Shown in pieces: positions 1 to 7,858 of a DNA stretch of 63,767 nt. Numbering within the stretch: position 1 is the stretch's first letter; every line of letters starts with the position of its first letter. Origin of the DNA: Prolixibacteraceae bacterium (GTDB taxonomy: Bacteria > Bacteroidota > Bacteroidia > Bacteroidales > Prolixibacteraceae); contig JAIBEY010000110.1 of the NCBI GenBank assembly GCA_019459525.1, positions 1-63,767 of the forward strand, read 5' to 3'. The position numbers were made by a program, and so were the translations under genes. Under the pieces are notes generated by a model that saw nothing but the letters and a program-made list of their open reading frames with translations, was not told the origin of the DNA and did not search any database.

Positions 1-1050
1 CATTTTGTTGTTCAGGATTTGGTTCAATTCCTTGTCGAGCACTTCGTTATCGCCAACAAAAATGCCATAGTGGTTTTTCCAGGTATATTGTCCCGGAATT
101 TTATCGGTAAACACAATCTTTTGTGACTGAAATTCAACAGCTTTCAGTTCCAGTAATCCGCCGGAGCCCACCTGGTCGGTCAGGATTTTGATTTTGCCTT
201 TTTTAGGAATCATTCGGGTTCGGGTAACTGTAGAGTCTTTATTGATTTTTACCTGGTATTTCTCTTCAATCTCGCGCGAGAGTATTTTTTCTTCTTCAGA
301 ATGCTGCGGACGGTCGATGAAAAAGTCGTAGAAGCCCATCTGCAAAACCATATCCGGATATTTTAACTTGGTCCGTTCGGCCTCTTCAGGCGAGAAAAAG
401 TGTACAAAATCTTTTTCCTGAAAATTCTGGTTTAGCATCTGGAACACATTGTCGTAAAAGAATTGGGCTGAATATTCGAATTTCCCGTTTACCGGAATTT
501 GCTCAACAACAACTTTCAACGTGGCCCGTTCTTTTGATTCGAGCATTTTTTGCTGCGTATCTTTAAAGCCACGCAGCAATGCGTCGGCATTCAAAAAATG
601 GAAATAGGCTTGTTTCGCATCTTCGCGGGTTTTTCTGCTTAGTGCGTCAATACCGGCATCGTAAAATTCCTGTGCCGCACGATTCTGAACATCAGTCATT
701 TCAGATGTATAGGTTTTGGGCGATGGAACCAGCGAGCGTGCTGCCGGAATGCGCCTGATTTGTTCCGACATCTGGTTTACTGTTTGCATAATGTCGAGTG
801 TGCGTTTCCAGCGGAAAGGATCGTTGCTGGTTAGAATCTGGTCAATTTCTTCCTGATAATAGGCAACCGCCAGGGGGTAACCTTCGCGTACCACCTGCGA
901 TGCTTTTCGGTTGTCCGGATCATTACTTAAGCGGTTGGCAGCTTTGAGTATGGCATCATAATAATCACCTTGTTGCAACGATTTTTGTCCGGTAGAACAT
1001 GAATTCAGGAATAAACCTGCAACAATAATAAAAAGTAAATATTTACGCAT
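1..1050 (-). CDS. Lipoprotein of unknown function, 3' end outside window
   Basis: The frame opens at an ATG at 1048-1050 and runs without a stop to base 1, giving 350 residues; the C-terminus lies beyond the window. The N-terminus is a short hydrophobic segment ending in a lipobox-like LFLNSC, so the mature protein should be a lipid-anchored envelope protein with its Cys near residue 18. The middle is rich in charged helices (for example around EDAKQAYFHF) and has no catalytic motif that I recognise. A near-perfect promoter lies 30-60 bases upstream. It is co-directional with the PAP2 and mazG genes, but its own promoter suggests separate transcription. Function unknown. Confidence 0.85.
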   Translation of the reverse strand, partial: MRKYLLFIIVAGLFLNSCSTGQKSLQQGDYYDAILKAANRLSNDPDNRKASQVVREGYPLAVAYYQEEIDQILTSNDPFRWKRTLDIMQTVNQMSEQIRRIPAARSLVPSPKTYTSEMTDVQNRAAQEFYDAGIDALSRKTREDAKQAYFHFLNADALLRGFKDTQQKMLESKERATLKVVVEQIPVNGKFEYSAQFFYDNVFQMLNQNFQEKDFVHFFSPEEAERTKLKYPDMVLQMGFYDFFIDRPQHSEEEKILSREIEEKYQVKINKDSTVTRTRMIPKKGKIKILTDQVGSGGLLELKAVEFQSQKIVFTDKIPGQYTWKNHYGIFVGDNEVLDKELNQILNNKM

Positions 1051-1078
1051 AATTCTGTTTTTTGACTGATTCAGTTAA

Positions 1079-1109
1079 CAAAAGTATAAAGGGATTGGAA
1101 ATAAGCAAG
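1079..1109 (-). promoter_or_regulatory. Bacteroidota-type promoter of the lipoprotein gene
   Basis: On the minus strand TACTTTTG (1079-1086) matches the TAnnTTTG -7 element. A CTTG at 1106-1109 sits exactly 19 bases upstream, one base off the TTTG -33 element. The predicted start is about 20-25 bases before the ATG at 1050. Confidence 0.6.
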
Positions 1110-1124
1110 ATTTACAAATGATAA

Positions 1125-1931
1125 TTACCACACATAAGCCAATTTTATTCCCTGAAAATTGCTGTTCCCGTATGGAACAACGGTTAATTGCGAATTGGCT
1201 TTGCGGTGACTAACCAGGTTGCCAACCAATGTTCCGATTGCAGCCCCGGCAACCACATCGGTAAGCCAGTGTTTGTTGTCGTAAATCCGCGATAATCCGG
1301 CTAGTGTTGCAACGGAATAGGCAGTTATGGGTACCCATTTGTGATCGCGATATTGGTTGGCGATTACCGAGGCTACGGCAAACGATGCAGTGGTATGGCC
1401 CGACGGAAAACTGACACCATGAAAGGGGCCTTTAAATGTATAGGGTCCATAACCCTGCCAGTTATCAGGACGTTCGCGCCCTGCCAGATTTTTAGGAATG
1501 CGGGTAATGAGACTTGCCAAAGCAAAGCTTTCGAAGGTGAGCAAAGCCGTACTGACACTTTTTTTGTCTTTAGCCAGTACCCCGTAAGCGAAAAATCCGG
1601 AGATCACAATCATGTTGTTTTGCACGTCAAAGTGTTCAAGAAAATGGGTGGAAACAAAATCAAGTGTCTCGGTTTTGTGCGATTGCGAAAAATCGGCAAC
1701 CGTTTGATCGGCCAAAGATAATGCTGCTGTTCCTGAAACCAGGATTCCAAATTTTGCCCAATCTCTTTGCTGCCAGCGGGCAGGCGATGTTACGATCAAT
1801 TTGGTATCGGTCCAGTATTTCTTGAAATAGTATTTATTTAAGCGAAGGGTATCGATTTGGGCAACTACTAAATTGGAGAAAAGTGTGAGTGTCAGAATTA
1901 GTAGCGAGACCGGTTTTATAGTTAATTTCAT
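1125..1931 (-). CDS. PAP2-family membrane-associated phosphatase
   Basis: This is a 268-residue phosphatidic acid phosphatase type 2 (acid phosphatase superfamily) protein with a signal peptide or first membrane helix at residues 1-24. All three signature motifs are present in order: K-x6-RP (KNLAGRERP), PSGH (SFPSGHTTAS) and SR-x5-H-x3-D (SRIYDNKHWLTD). It should therefore dephosphorylate a lipid phosphate, such as phosphatidate, undecaprenyl diphosphate or lipid A, on the periplasmic side of the inner membrane. The substrate cannot be read from sequence. It starts 27 bases after the mazG stop and is probably cotranscribed with it. The C-terminal 30 residues look like a short barrel-type tail and may be specific to this group. 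Confidence 0.9.
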   Translation of the reverse strand: MKLTIKPVSLLILTLTLFSNLVVAQIDTLRLNKYYFKKYWTDTKLIVTSPARWQQRDWAKFGILVSGTAALSLADQTVADFSQSHKTETLDFVSTHFLEHFDVQNNMIVISGFFAYGVLAKDKKSVSTALLTFESFALASLITRIPKNLAGRERPDNWQGYGPYTFKGPFHGVSFPSGHTTASFAVASVIANQYRDHKWVPITAYSVATLAGLSRIYDNKHWLTDVVAGAAIGTLVGNLVSHRKANSQLTVVPYGNSNFQGIKLAYVW

Positions 1932-1958
1932 TCCAATCGTAGTTGTCGGATTTCCGAA

Positions 1959-2738
1959 TTATTTTCGTTCCAGTCGTTTGGCTTCATCCCAAATTTCGTC
2001 CATTTCAGCCAGGGTCATTTTTTTTAAGTCGCGTCCTTTCTGCAACGTTTCATTTTCGAGGTAATTAAAACGGCTGGTAAATTTCAGGTTCGTACGTTCC
2101 AATGCTGTTTCGGGATCAACTCCGTAGAGGCGTGCCGCATTGACCATGGCAAAAAACAGATCGCCAAATTCGGCTTCAATTTTGTCTTTATCAACATTAT
2201 CTATTTCAACGGACAATTCATTAATTTCCTCTTTCACCTTGTCCCAAACCTGCTCTTTGTATTCCCAGTCGAAACCAACACCACTGGCTTTTTCCTGAAT
2301 CCGGTTAGCTTTTACCAATGCTGGCATAGCTGCCGGCACTCCTTCCAAAACCCGCTTGTTTCCTCCTTTTTCTTTCAGTTTCAGGGTTTCCCAGTTTTGT
2401 TCCACTTCGCGGGCATTGGCCACATCAACTTCGCCAAATACATGTGGATGACGATAGATCAGCTTTTCATTTATGGAGTTCAGCACGTCGGCCATATCGA
2501 ATGCACCCTTTTCCGACCCTATTTTGGCATAAAAAACGATGTGTAGCATCAGGTCACCCAATTCCTTTTTAATCCCGTTCAGGTCGTTTTTCAGGATGGC
2601 ATCGGCCAGTTCGTAGGTTTCTTCAATGGTTAATTTCCGGAGCGATTCGAGGGTTTGCTCTTTGTCCCATGGACATTTCTCGCGTAACTCGTCCATAATT
2701 TCCAACAGACGGGCAAAGGCATTCAGTTTATCGTTCAT
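1959..2738 (-). CDS. mazG: Nucleoside triphosphate pyrophosphohydrolase MazG
   Basis: At 259 residues this matches full-length two-domain MazG (E. coli MazG is of similar size). The N-terminal domain carries CPWDKEQT, EETYE and ELGDLMLHI, the Mg-binding EExxE / ExxD helices of the all-alpha NTP pyrophosphatase fold. The second domain repeats the pattern (KEEINEL, EFGDLFFAMVNAARL). MazG hydrolyses NTPs and dNTPs to monophosphate and pyrophosphate; it is a house-cleaning enzyme and in E. coli lowers (p)ppGpp under starvation. The gene has a TAAATTTG -7 element at 2762-2769 and a 14-bp palindrome further upstream, and is followed closely by the PAP2 gene. Confidence 0.95.
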   Translation of the reverse strand: MNDKLNAFARLLEIMDELREKCPWDKEQTLESLRKLTIEETYELADAILKNDLNGIKKELGDLMLHIVFYAKIGSEKGAFDMADVLNSINEKLIYRHPHVFGEVDVANAREVEQNWETLKLKEKGGNKRVLEGVPAAMPALVKANRIQEKASGVGFDWEYKEQVWDKVKEEINELSVEIDNVDKDKIEAEFGDLFFAMVNAARLYGVDPETALERTNLKFTSRFNYLENETLQKGRDLKKMTLAEMDEIWDEAKRLERK

Positions 2739-2761
2739 TTTAATTTTTTTGCAATAAAGCC

Positions 2762-2769
2762 CAAATTTA
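2762..2769 (-). promoter_or_regulatory. -7 element upstream of mazG
   Basis: On the minus strand TAAATTTG matches TAnnTTTG perfectly and would place a transcript start about 15-20 bases before the mazG ATG. No TTTG is found at the expected -33 distance. Confidence 0.45.
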
Positions 2770-2797
2770 GGATCTTTATTTTTAAAAGGAAGGTTTA

Positions 2798-2811
2798 TCG
2801 GTAATTACCGA
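2798..2811. promoter_or_regulatory. 14-bp perfect palindrome upstream of mazG
   Basis: TCGGTAATTACCGA is a perfect palindrome, lying about 30 bases upstream of the mazG -7 element. Its position and short central AATT suggest a dimeric-regulator operator rather than a terminator, since no T-run follows on either strand. No regulator gene is adjacent. Confidence 0.35.
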
Positions 2812-2867
2812 AGTTTATAGGCCAGATAATATTGCCCAAGCTGATTTTAGTATTACCTGAAACTTAC

Positions 2868-2901
2868 AAACCGGCCAGGTTCTGAATGCTCTGGCCGGTT
2901 T
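2868..2901 (-). terminator. GC-rich hairpin downstream of the 3060-3821 gene
   Basis: An 11-bp perfect stem (AAACCGGCCAG / CTGGCCGGTTT) with a 12-base loop sits between two minus-strand genes. The following minus-strand bases are only moderately T-rich (TTTGTAAGTTTC), so it may be an imperfect intrinsic terminator or mRNA-stabilising hairpin. Confidence 0.5.
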
Positions 2902-2933
2902 GTTGTAAAAATCAGTTGTTTGGTAAATACCTG

Positions 2934-3060
2934 GTGTTGTGTTAAGACTCCTATTTCTGTTTGAGACTGCTTCATCCTCGTTCCTCGTCTTCGCAGTGAC
3001 GTCATTCCGAGGAGGTACGACGAAGGAGTCTAAACCGCAATTCCATTGTTAACACAACAC
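2934..3060. repeat. MITE-like element with 12-bp terminal inverted repeats
   Basis: GTGTTGTGTTAA at 2934-2945 is exactly reverse-complementary to TTAACACAACAC at 3049-3060. The 127-bp interior has the CGTCATTCCGAGGAGGTACGAC-type text (around 2999-3023), which I recognise as resembling dispersed intergenic repeats seen in Bacteroidota and other genomes. Subterminal GACTCCT (2946-2952) and AGGAGTC (3024-3030) are also inverted. There is no ORF, so if mobile it is non-autonomous. Its right end touches the TAG stop of the neighbouring lipoprotein gene, so insertion may have supplied or altered that stop. Confidence 0.55.
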
Positions 3061-3821
3061 TAGTTTTTGGTCAGGGTAATTTTAATTTTGGTGTAATACA
3101 AAACAGAAATTCCTTCGAAACCTGACCAGGTACCAACAACCGCCCATAATTTTCCCTGGCTGTCGCTGATAACAACAGTAGAGGATGACGATTTTTTACG
3201 CGTAATCAATTGGTATTCGTATTTTTCAGAAGGAATTGAAACGTCGCCCAGATCAATATTCAAGACCGATTCCGGAACCGATTCTACTTTATTCAGTACC
3301 AGTTTTACGTTGTCGCGTTCGTCTTTTCCTTCTTCAAGCGTGTATCCGTTGGTGGCAAACTTCGAAACTAAATGAACGGCATTGCCCGGCGAACCGCCAA
3401 TACCCACGCTTCCGTCGGGATATTGCGAAGCCAGCTCAACTTCGGTTTCAATTGTGTATTTGGTTTGTGGCGCTAACCCGCTTAGCTGCTTTACCAGGAA
3501 CATTTGCAAGGCATCGCTATGGTTGTTCCCCGATAGCATAAATGCTTTTTTCGTTTGATCAAGCGGTGCAGGTAAGTTTTTTATTCCTGAAACCAGTTCG
3601 TAAAATTCGGTGTCCACTTTTGGGTACTCGGCGTAAACGGCTGCCCAGCCATCGGTAGTGGTATTGCCAGGGCCTGTTTCTGATGCCGACTTTAGCCCAT
3701 TTGCCGCCTTGTTGAAGTCGGTTTCGAGTACAATTACTTTTTCATCATCATCGTCCTTGTCGCATGAAGTAAATGACAGTGCGGCGACCATCATCACGAC
3801 CAAATAAAAACTTCTTTTCAT
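3060..3821 (-). CDS. Exported lipoprotein of unknown function
   Basis: This is a 253-residue protein with a lipoprotein signal (hydrophobic residues 5-18, then SFTSC) followed by an acidic DKDDDDEK stretch, which is typical of surface-exposed Bacteroidota lipoproteins. The rest is predicted mainly beta (KYTIETEVELASQYP, YEYQLITRKK) and ends in KIKITLTKN, giving the impression of a jelly-roll or immunoglobulin-like secreted domain. I recognise no enzyme motif. The stop codon abuts the inverted-repeat element at 2934-3060, so the C-terminus could have been trimmed by that insertion. It is transcribed separately from htpG, whose terminator lies between them. Confidence 0.75.
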   Translation of the reverse strand: MKRSFYLVVMMVAALSFTSCDKDDDDEKVIVLETDFNKAANGLKSASETGPGNTTTDGWAAVYAEYPKVDTEFYELVSGIKNLPAPLDQTKKAFMLSGNNHSDALQMFLVKQLSGLAPQTKYTIETEVELASQYPDGSVGIGGSPGNAVHLVSKFATNGYTLEEGKDERDNVKLVLNKVESVPESVLNIDLGDVSIPSEKYEYQLITRKKSSSSTVVISDSQGKLWAVVGTWSGFEGISVLYYTKIKITLTKN

Positions 3822-3947
3822 TGATTTAATTGTTTTTTTATGAATAACAACATGTTTCCCGTAACTACACTGCTCCTAAATGGTAACCCTACTGAACAAT
3901 GTGTACGAGTTATAGATGCTATTCAGCAAGAATGGTTGCTTCGGGTA

Positions 3948-3982
3948 TAAAAAAAAGGCAGGCTCCCCGAAGAGAACCTGCC
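3948..3982 (-). terminator. Intrinsic terminator of htpG
   Basis: The hairpin at 3957-3982 has a GGCAGG / CCTGCC stem extended by CTC/GAG. It is followed on the minus strand by an uninterrupted T-run (A-run at 3949-3956 on the plus strand), about 40 bases past the htpG stop. Confidence 0.85.
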
Positions 3983-4019
3983 CAAACTAAACCTAACTAA
4001 CTAAACTAAACCCAAGATT

Positions 4020-6074
4020 TTATTTGATCATTTCGAAACTGCGTTTTACAAATTTGTCGAGATCTTCGCCTTTCAGCATGCCGTTGGCCAGCAAAGCCAA
4101 ATCAACCAGTTGTTTGGCTAATTTATTCTCTTTCCCAAACGCAGTAAGTTTTGTTTTTTGTTCGTCTTTCAATGCAGTAATCGCTTTTTCAAGTTCTTCC
4201 GATTTTTCTTTTACTTCTGATGGAATTTCTTCGTCTTTCTTGTCTTTTTTCGACTTCTCGAGTTCTTCCTTTTCAGTCGTTTTATCCTGAAGATTAATTT
4301 TTATTGTTGCAAGTTCGGAGCCAATTGCGGCATCGCGGTCCTCAAAAATCTGTTTAACCAGCGGATGTGATGTGTTGACAACCAGATTCAGATTTTCAGG
4401 AAGGTCGCCGTAGAAACTCATTCCTCCACCTTGCATACTACTCATATCTTTCATACGTCGCATAAACTCATTGCGGGTAATCACCATTGGGCTGCCGGTT
4501 TCGCCTAAATCTTTGAAATCGACCATAAATCCGAAATCTTTATTTTCCGGGCAAACAGCTTTAAAAATCGGACTCAGTTCATTCTTTTCTTCCCAGCTTA
4601 ACTCGTTGGTCGTGTGATTTTTCTGTATCAGGTGCTCCACCACATCCGAATCGACACGCACAAACCGTTTGTTGCTGTATTTTTGTTCCAGCTTGTTGAT
4701 GAGCGGAGTTGCCAGTACATTGTTCATGATCAGCACATCGTAGCCTTTATTTTTGGCCGCCTGAACAAACGAGAATTGGTCTTCGGCATTGCTGGTGTAC
4801 AGGTAAATCAGGTTATTTTCTTTATCAGTCTGTTCGCCTTTAATCAATGTTTCGTATTCGTCCATTGTAAAATACTTGCCATCCGTATTTTTGAACAGGA
4901 AGAACTTTTCAGCCTTTTCGTAGAACTTATCTTCGGTAAGCATACCGTATTCGATGAACAAACGTAAATCATCCCATTTTACTTCGAAATCTTCACGCTT
5001 TTCGGCAAACAACTGAGCCAGGCGGTCGCCCACTTTTTTGGTGATGTGGCTGCTTATTTTCTTTACATTCGAATCGCTTTGCAAATATGAACGTGAAACG
5101 TTCAGCGGAATGTCCGGAGAATCGAGTACGCCGTGCAACAGTGTTAAAAATTCAGGAACAATTCCTTCTACCGAATCGGTTACGAAAACCTGGTTGCTGT
5201 ATAATTGAATTTTGTTTTTCTGAACTTCGATGGTGTTTTTCAGTTTCGGGAAATACAAAATACCGGTCAGGTTGAATGGATAGTCCACATTCAGGTGAAT
5301 ATTGAAAAGCGGTTCTTCGGCCATTGGATACAACTGACGATAGAAATTCGAATAATCTTCCTCTTTCAGATCGACGGGTTTTTTCGTCCATGCAGGAGCT
5401 GTGTCGTTAATTTGATTGTCCTCATCGGTATCTACCTCTTTCCCGTCTTTCCAGGTTGTTTTCTTTCCGAAAACGACCGGAACCTGCAAGAATTTGCAGT
5501 ATTTATTCAACATTTCAGCAATGCGCGATTTTTCCAGGAATTCTTCCGAATCGGAATTGATATGCATCACGATGTCGGTTCCAACTTCAGCCCTTTCAGC
5601 TTCTTCGAGCATATATTCCGGGCTTCCGTCGCACTCCCAGCGAATGGCTGTTGCACCTTCGCGGTACGATTTGGAAATGATATCAACCTGGCTCGAAACC
5701 ATGAATGACGAATAAAATCCCAGTCCGAAATGCCCGATAATCGCGTTGGCATCATCTTTATACTTTTCCAAAAACTCTTCGGCTCCTGAAAAAGCAATCT
5801 GGTTGATGAATTTTTCGACTTCTTCGGCAGTCATCCCGATACCATTATCCGAAACGGTAATCGTTTTGGCTTCCTTGTCGATGGTAACCCGAACTTTGGC
5901 ATTGGTTAAATCGCCTGAATATTCGCCTTTGGATGCCAGTGTGCGTAATTTTTGAGTGGCATCTACTGCATTCGACACAATTTCGCGGAGGAAGATATCG
6001 TGATCGGAATACAGAAACTTCTTGATAATTGGAAATAAATTGTCACTGCTTACACCAATTTTTCCTTTTTGCAT
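4020..6074 (-). CDS. htpG: Molecular chaperone HtpG (Hsp90)
   Basis: The 684-residue length is usual for bacterial Hsp90 in Bacteroidota. The N-terminal GHKL ATPase domain shows FLREIVSNAVDA (catalytic Glu and Mg-binding Asn), DNGIGM and GHFGLGFYSSF. The middle domain has NVSRSYLQ with the conserved Arg that contacts ATP gamma-phosphate. A highly charged lysine/glutamate stretch (around EKEELEKSKKDKKDEE) precedes the C-terminal dimerisation region. HtpG is a cytosolic ATP-dependent dimeric chaperone acting with DnaK in protein remodelling. It is divergent from the aminotransferase gene, and the shared upstream region carries unusual TGAC/GTCA repeats that could be heat-shock control. It is monocistronic, judging by the terminator. 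Confidence 0.98.
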   Translation of the reverse strand: MQKGKIGVSSDNLFPIIKKFLYSDHDIFLREIVSNAVDATQKLRTLASKGEYSGDLTNAKVRVTIDKEAKTITVSDNGIGMTAEEVEKFINQIAFSGAEEFLEKYKDDANAIIGHFGLGFYSSFMVSSQVDIISKSYREGATAIRWECDGSPEYMLEEAERAEVGTDIVMHINSDSEEFLEKSRIAEMLNKYCKFLQVPVVFGKKTTWKDGKEVDTDEDNQINDTAPAWTKKPVDLKEEDYSNFYRQLYPMAEEPLFNIHLNVDYPFNLTGILYFPKLKNTIEVQKNKIQLYSNQVFVTDSVEGIVPEFLTLLHGVLDSPDIPLNVSRSYLQSDSNVKKISSHITKKVGDRLAQLFAEKREDFEVKWDDLRLFIEYGMLTEDKFYEKAEKFFLFKNTDGKYFTMDEYETLIKGEQTDKENNLIYLYTSNAEDQFSFVQAAKNKGYDVLIMNNVLATPLINKLEQKYSNKRFVRVDSDVVEHLIQKNHTTNELSWEEKNELSPIFKAVCPENKDFGFMVDFKDLGETGSPMVITRNEFMRRMKDMSSMQGGGMSFYGDLPENLNLVVNTSHPLVKQIFEDRDAAIGSELATIKINLQDKTTEKEELEKSKKDKKDEEIPSEVKEKSEELEKAITALKDEQKTKLTAFGKENKLAKQLVDLALLANGMLKGEDLDKFVKRSFEMIK

Positions 6075-6148
6075 CGTTCTTATCTTTTTAGTTAAACATT
6101 CTTTTTTGTGAGGTTCGTTTTTTCAAAGACTATACCACTAGCCAAAAA

Positions 6149-6200
6149 TGACTTTTTGTCACTGAACTTGACACGGGCATGATGACTGGCGTGACAAAAA
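6149..6200. promoter_or_regulatory. Cluster of TGAC/GTCA boxes between htpG and the aminotransferase
   Basis: TTTTTGTCAC (6153-6162) and GTGACAAAAA (6191-6200) form a perfect 10-bp inverted repeat 28 bases apart. Additional TGAC copies lie at 6149, 6170 and 6183. It lies in the divergent promoter region, 80-130 bases upstream of htpG. A regulator site for heat-shock or divergent control is plausible but unproven. Confidence 0.4.
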
Positions 6201-6270
6201 CTGATTTAATTCTGCTTTTATCTGACGGAAAGGGTTTATTTTGCAGCGCATTTTGCTCAGATTGACTATT

Positions 6271-7737
6271 ATGGAAAACCTCGAATCTTATTTCGATTCA
6301 TTCAGGAAAAATATTGTTGGCATTGACCAGTGTTTTAAATCGCCATTTGGGGAGAAACCGATTGTTTATGCCGATTGGATTGCCAGTGGCCGACTTTATC
6401 AGCCCATTGAGAAGCAGATTTCTGAAGTATTCGGCCCTTTCATCGGCAACACACATTCTGAAACCAGCGAAACGGGAGCATTGATGACTCATGCTTACCA
6501 TCAGGCACAACAAATTATCAAAGCCCATGTCAATGCCGGGCCAAACGATATTATCATCACAGCCGGGTCAGGAATGACGGCGGTAATCAATAAGTTTCAG
6601 CGCATGTTAGGCCTGAAATACTGCGGAAAGGTGAATCATACCGGATGCCTTGCCCAACGCGAACGCCCGGTGGTGTTTATTACGCATATGGAACATCACT
6701 CGAACCACACAAGCTGGTACGAAACCAATGCCGATGTGGTGATTGTTGATCCGGACGAAAATTTACAGGTTTCTCCGGAGAATCTCAGGAAAAAACTGGA
6801 AGAATATAAAGACAGGCCTTTTAAAATAGGTTCGTTTACTGCCTGTTCCAATGTTACCGGAATCCGCACTCCGTATTACGAACTGGCGCAAATCATGCAC
6901 GAATACGGAGGTGTTATATTCATTGATTTTGCAGCGTCAGCTCCATACGATCTGATGGACATGCACCCAGCCGATCCGATGCAAAAACTGGATGCGATTA
7001 TGTTTTCGCCACATAAGTTTTTAGGGGGGCCAGGCTCGTCGGGTGTGCTGGTTTTTGATCAGTCGATGTACCACAACTCAGTGCCCGACCAACCGGGTGG
7101 AGGAACTGTGGATTGGACAAACCCCTGGGGCGATTACAAATATGTAGATAATATTGAAGTACGTGAAGATGGCGGGACTCCCGGTTTTCTGCAAGCCATT
7201 CGCACCGCACTTTGTATCCGGCTAAAAGAACAAATGGGAGTCGAATATATTCACCAGCGTGAAAATGAACTGTTGAAAATGGCTTTTGAGGGTCTGGAAC
7301 AGATACCGGACGTCAAAATTATGGACGACAGGCATCGTGACCGTTTGGGCGTAATTTCGTTTTATGTGGTCAAAATACACTACAATTTGTTGGTTAAATT
7401 GCTGAATGACCTTTATGGTATTCAGGTGCGCGGTGGTTGTGCCTGTGCCGGAACTTACGGTCACTTTCTGCTGGAAGTTAGCCACGAATTGTCGGAGGAA
7501 ATTACGAACCGGATTAATCAGGGGGATTTGTCATTAAAACCCGGCTGGGTGCGCTGGTCATTGCATCCGACGATGACCAACCATGAAATTGACGTTTTCA
7601 TCCATGCGCTGCGAGACATTGTTGAAAACCATGAAAAGTATGCAGCAGCATACACCTATTTCCCTAAAGAGAACATTTTCAGGCATAAAGAAGAAAAAAA
7701 TTTCAGGAATGTTGTCGGCGGGTGGTTCGAAATTTAA
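6271..7737 (+). CDS. Class V aminotransferase / cysteine-desulfurase-like PLP enzyme
   Basis: I place the start at the ATG at 6271 (488 residues) rather than the in-frame TTG 30 bases upstream, because MENLESYF begins the recognisable fold. The PLP-binding lysine is K249 in SPHKFLGGPGS. Upstream are THMEHHSNHTSWYE and the cofactor-binding FIDFAASAPYD with its Asp. A late GGCACAGTYGH (Cys390, Cys392) resembles the active-site Cys loop of SufS/NifS-type desulfurases, so release of sulfur from cysteine is possible. Related proteins are also annotated as isopenicillin-N-epimerase-like, so the exact reaction is uncertain. No suf or isc genes lie nearby, and the 120-base gap to the GH36 gene leaves cotranscription open. 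Cytosolic, homodimeric by family. Confidence 0.85.
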   Translation: MENLESYFDSFRKNIVGIDQCFKSPFGEKPIVYADWIASGRLYQPIEKQISEVFGPFIGNTHSETSETGALMTHAYHQAQQIIKAHVNAGPNDIIITAGSGMTAVINKFQRMLGLKYCGKVNHTGCLAQRERPVVFITHMEHHSNHTSWYETNADVVIVDPDENLQVSPENLRKKLEEYKDRPFKIGSFTACSNVTGIRTPYYELAQIMHEYGGVIFIDFAASAPYDLMDMHPADPMQKLDAIMFSPHKFLGGPGSSGVLVFDQSMYHNSVPDQPGGGTVDWTNPWGDYKYVDNIEVREDGGTPGFLQAIRTALCIRLKEQMGVEYIHQRENELLKMAFEGLEQIPDVKIMDDRHRDRLGVISFYVVKIHYNLLVKLLNDLYGIQVRGGCACAGTYGHFLLEVSHELSEEITNRINQGDLSLKPGWVRWSLHPTMTNHEIDVFIHALRDIVENHEKYAAAYTYFPKENIFRHKEEKNFRNVVGGWFEI

Positions 7738-7858
7738 AATAATCAGCATAAATATTTAACCATAGCAGGGGTTAACCGCGACAAAAGCGTTGAATAGTTT
7801 GATTGGCAGAATTGCGACTGGCAATACTGGCGTAAAGATTACTCAAATTATTCAACCT

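Noticed and set aside
3985-4012. Repeated AACTAA-like text just before the htpG stop
   Set aside because: It resembles the BlaI-type arm AACTAA by chance but lacks the dyad; similar text occurs in other gene-end leaders here.
5205-5708. Plus-strand open frame inside htpG
   Set aside because: It lies antisense to the conserved HtpG middle domain, and its sequence is Phe/Ile-rich in the way expected of a shadow frame.
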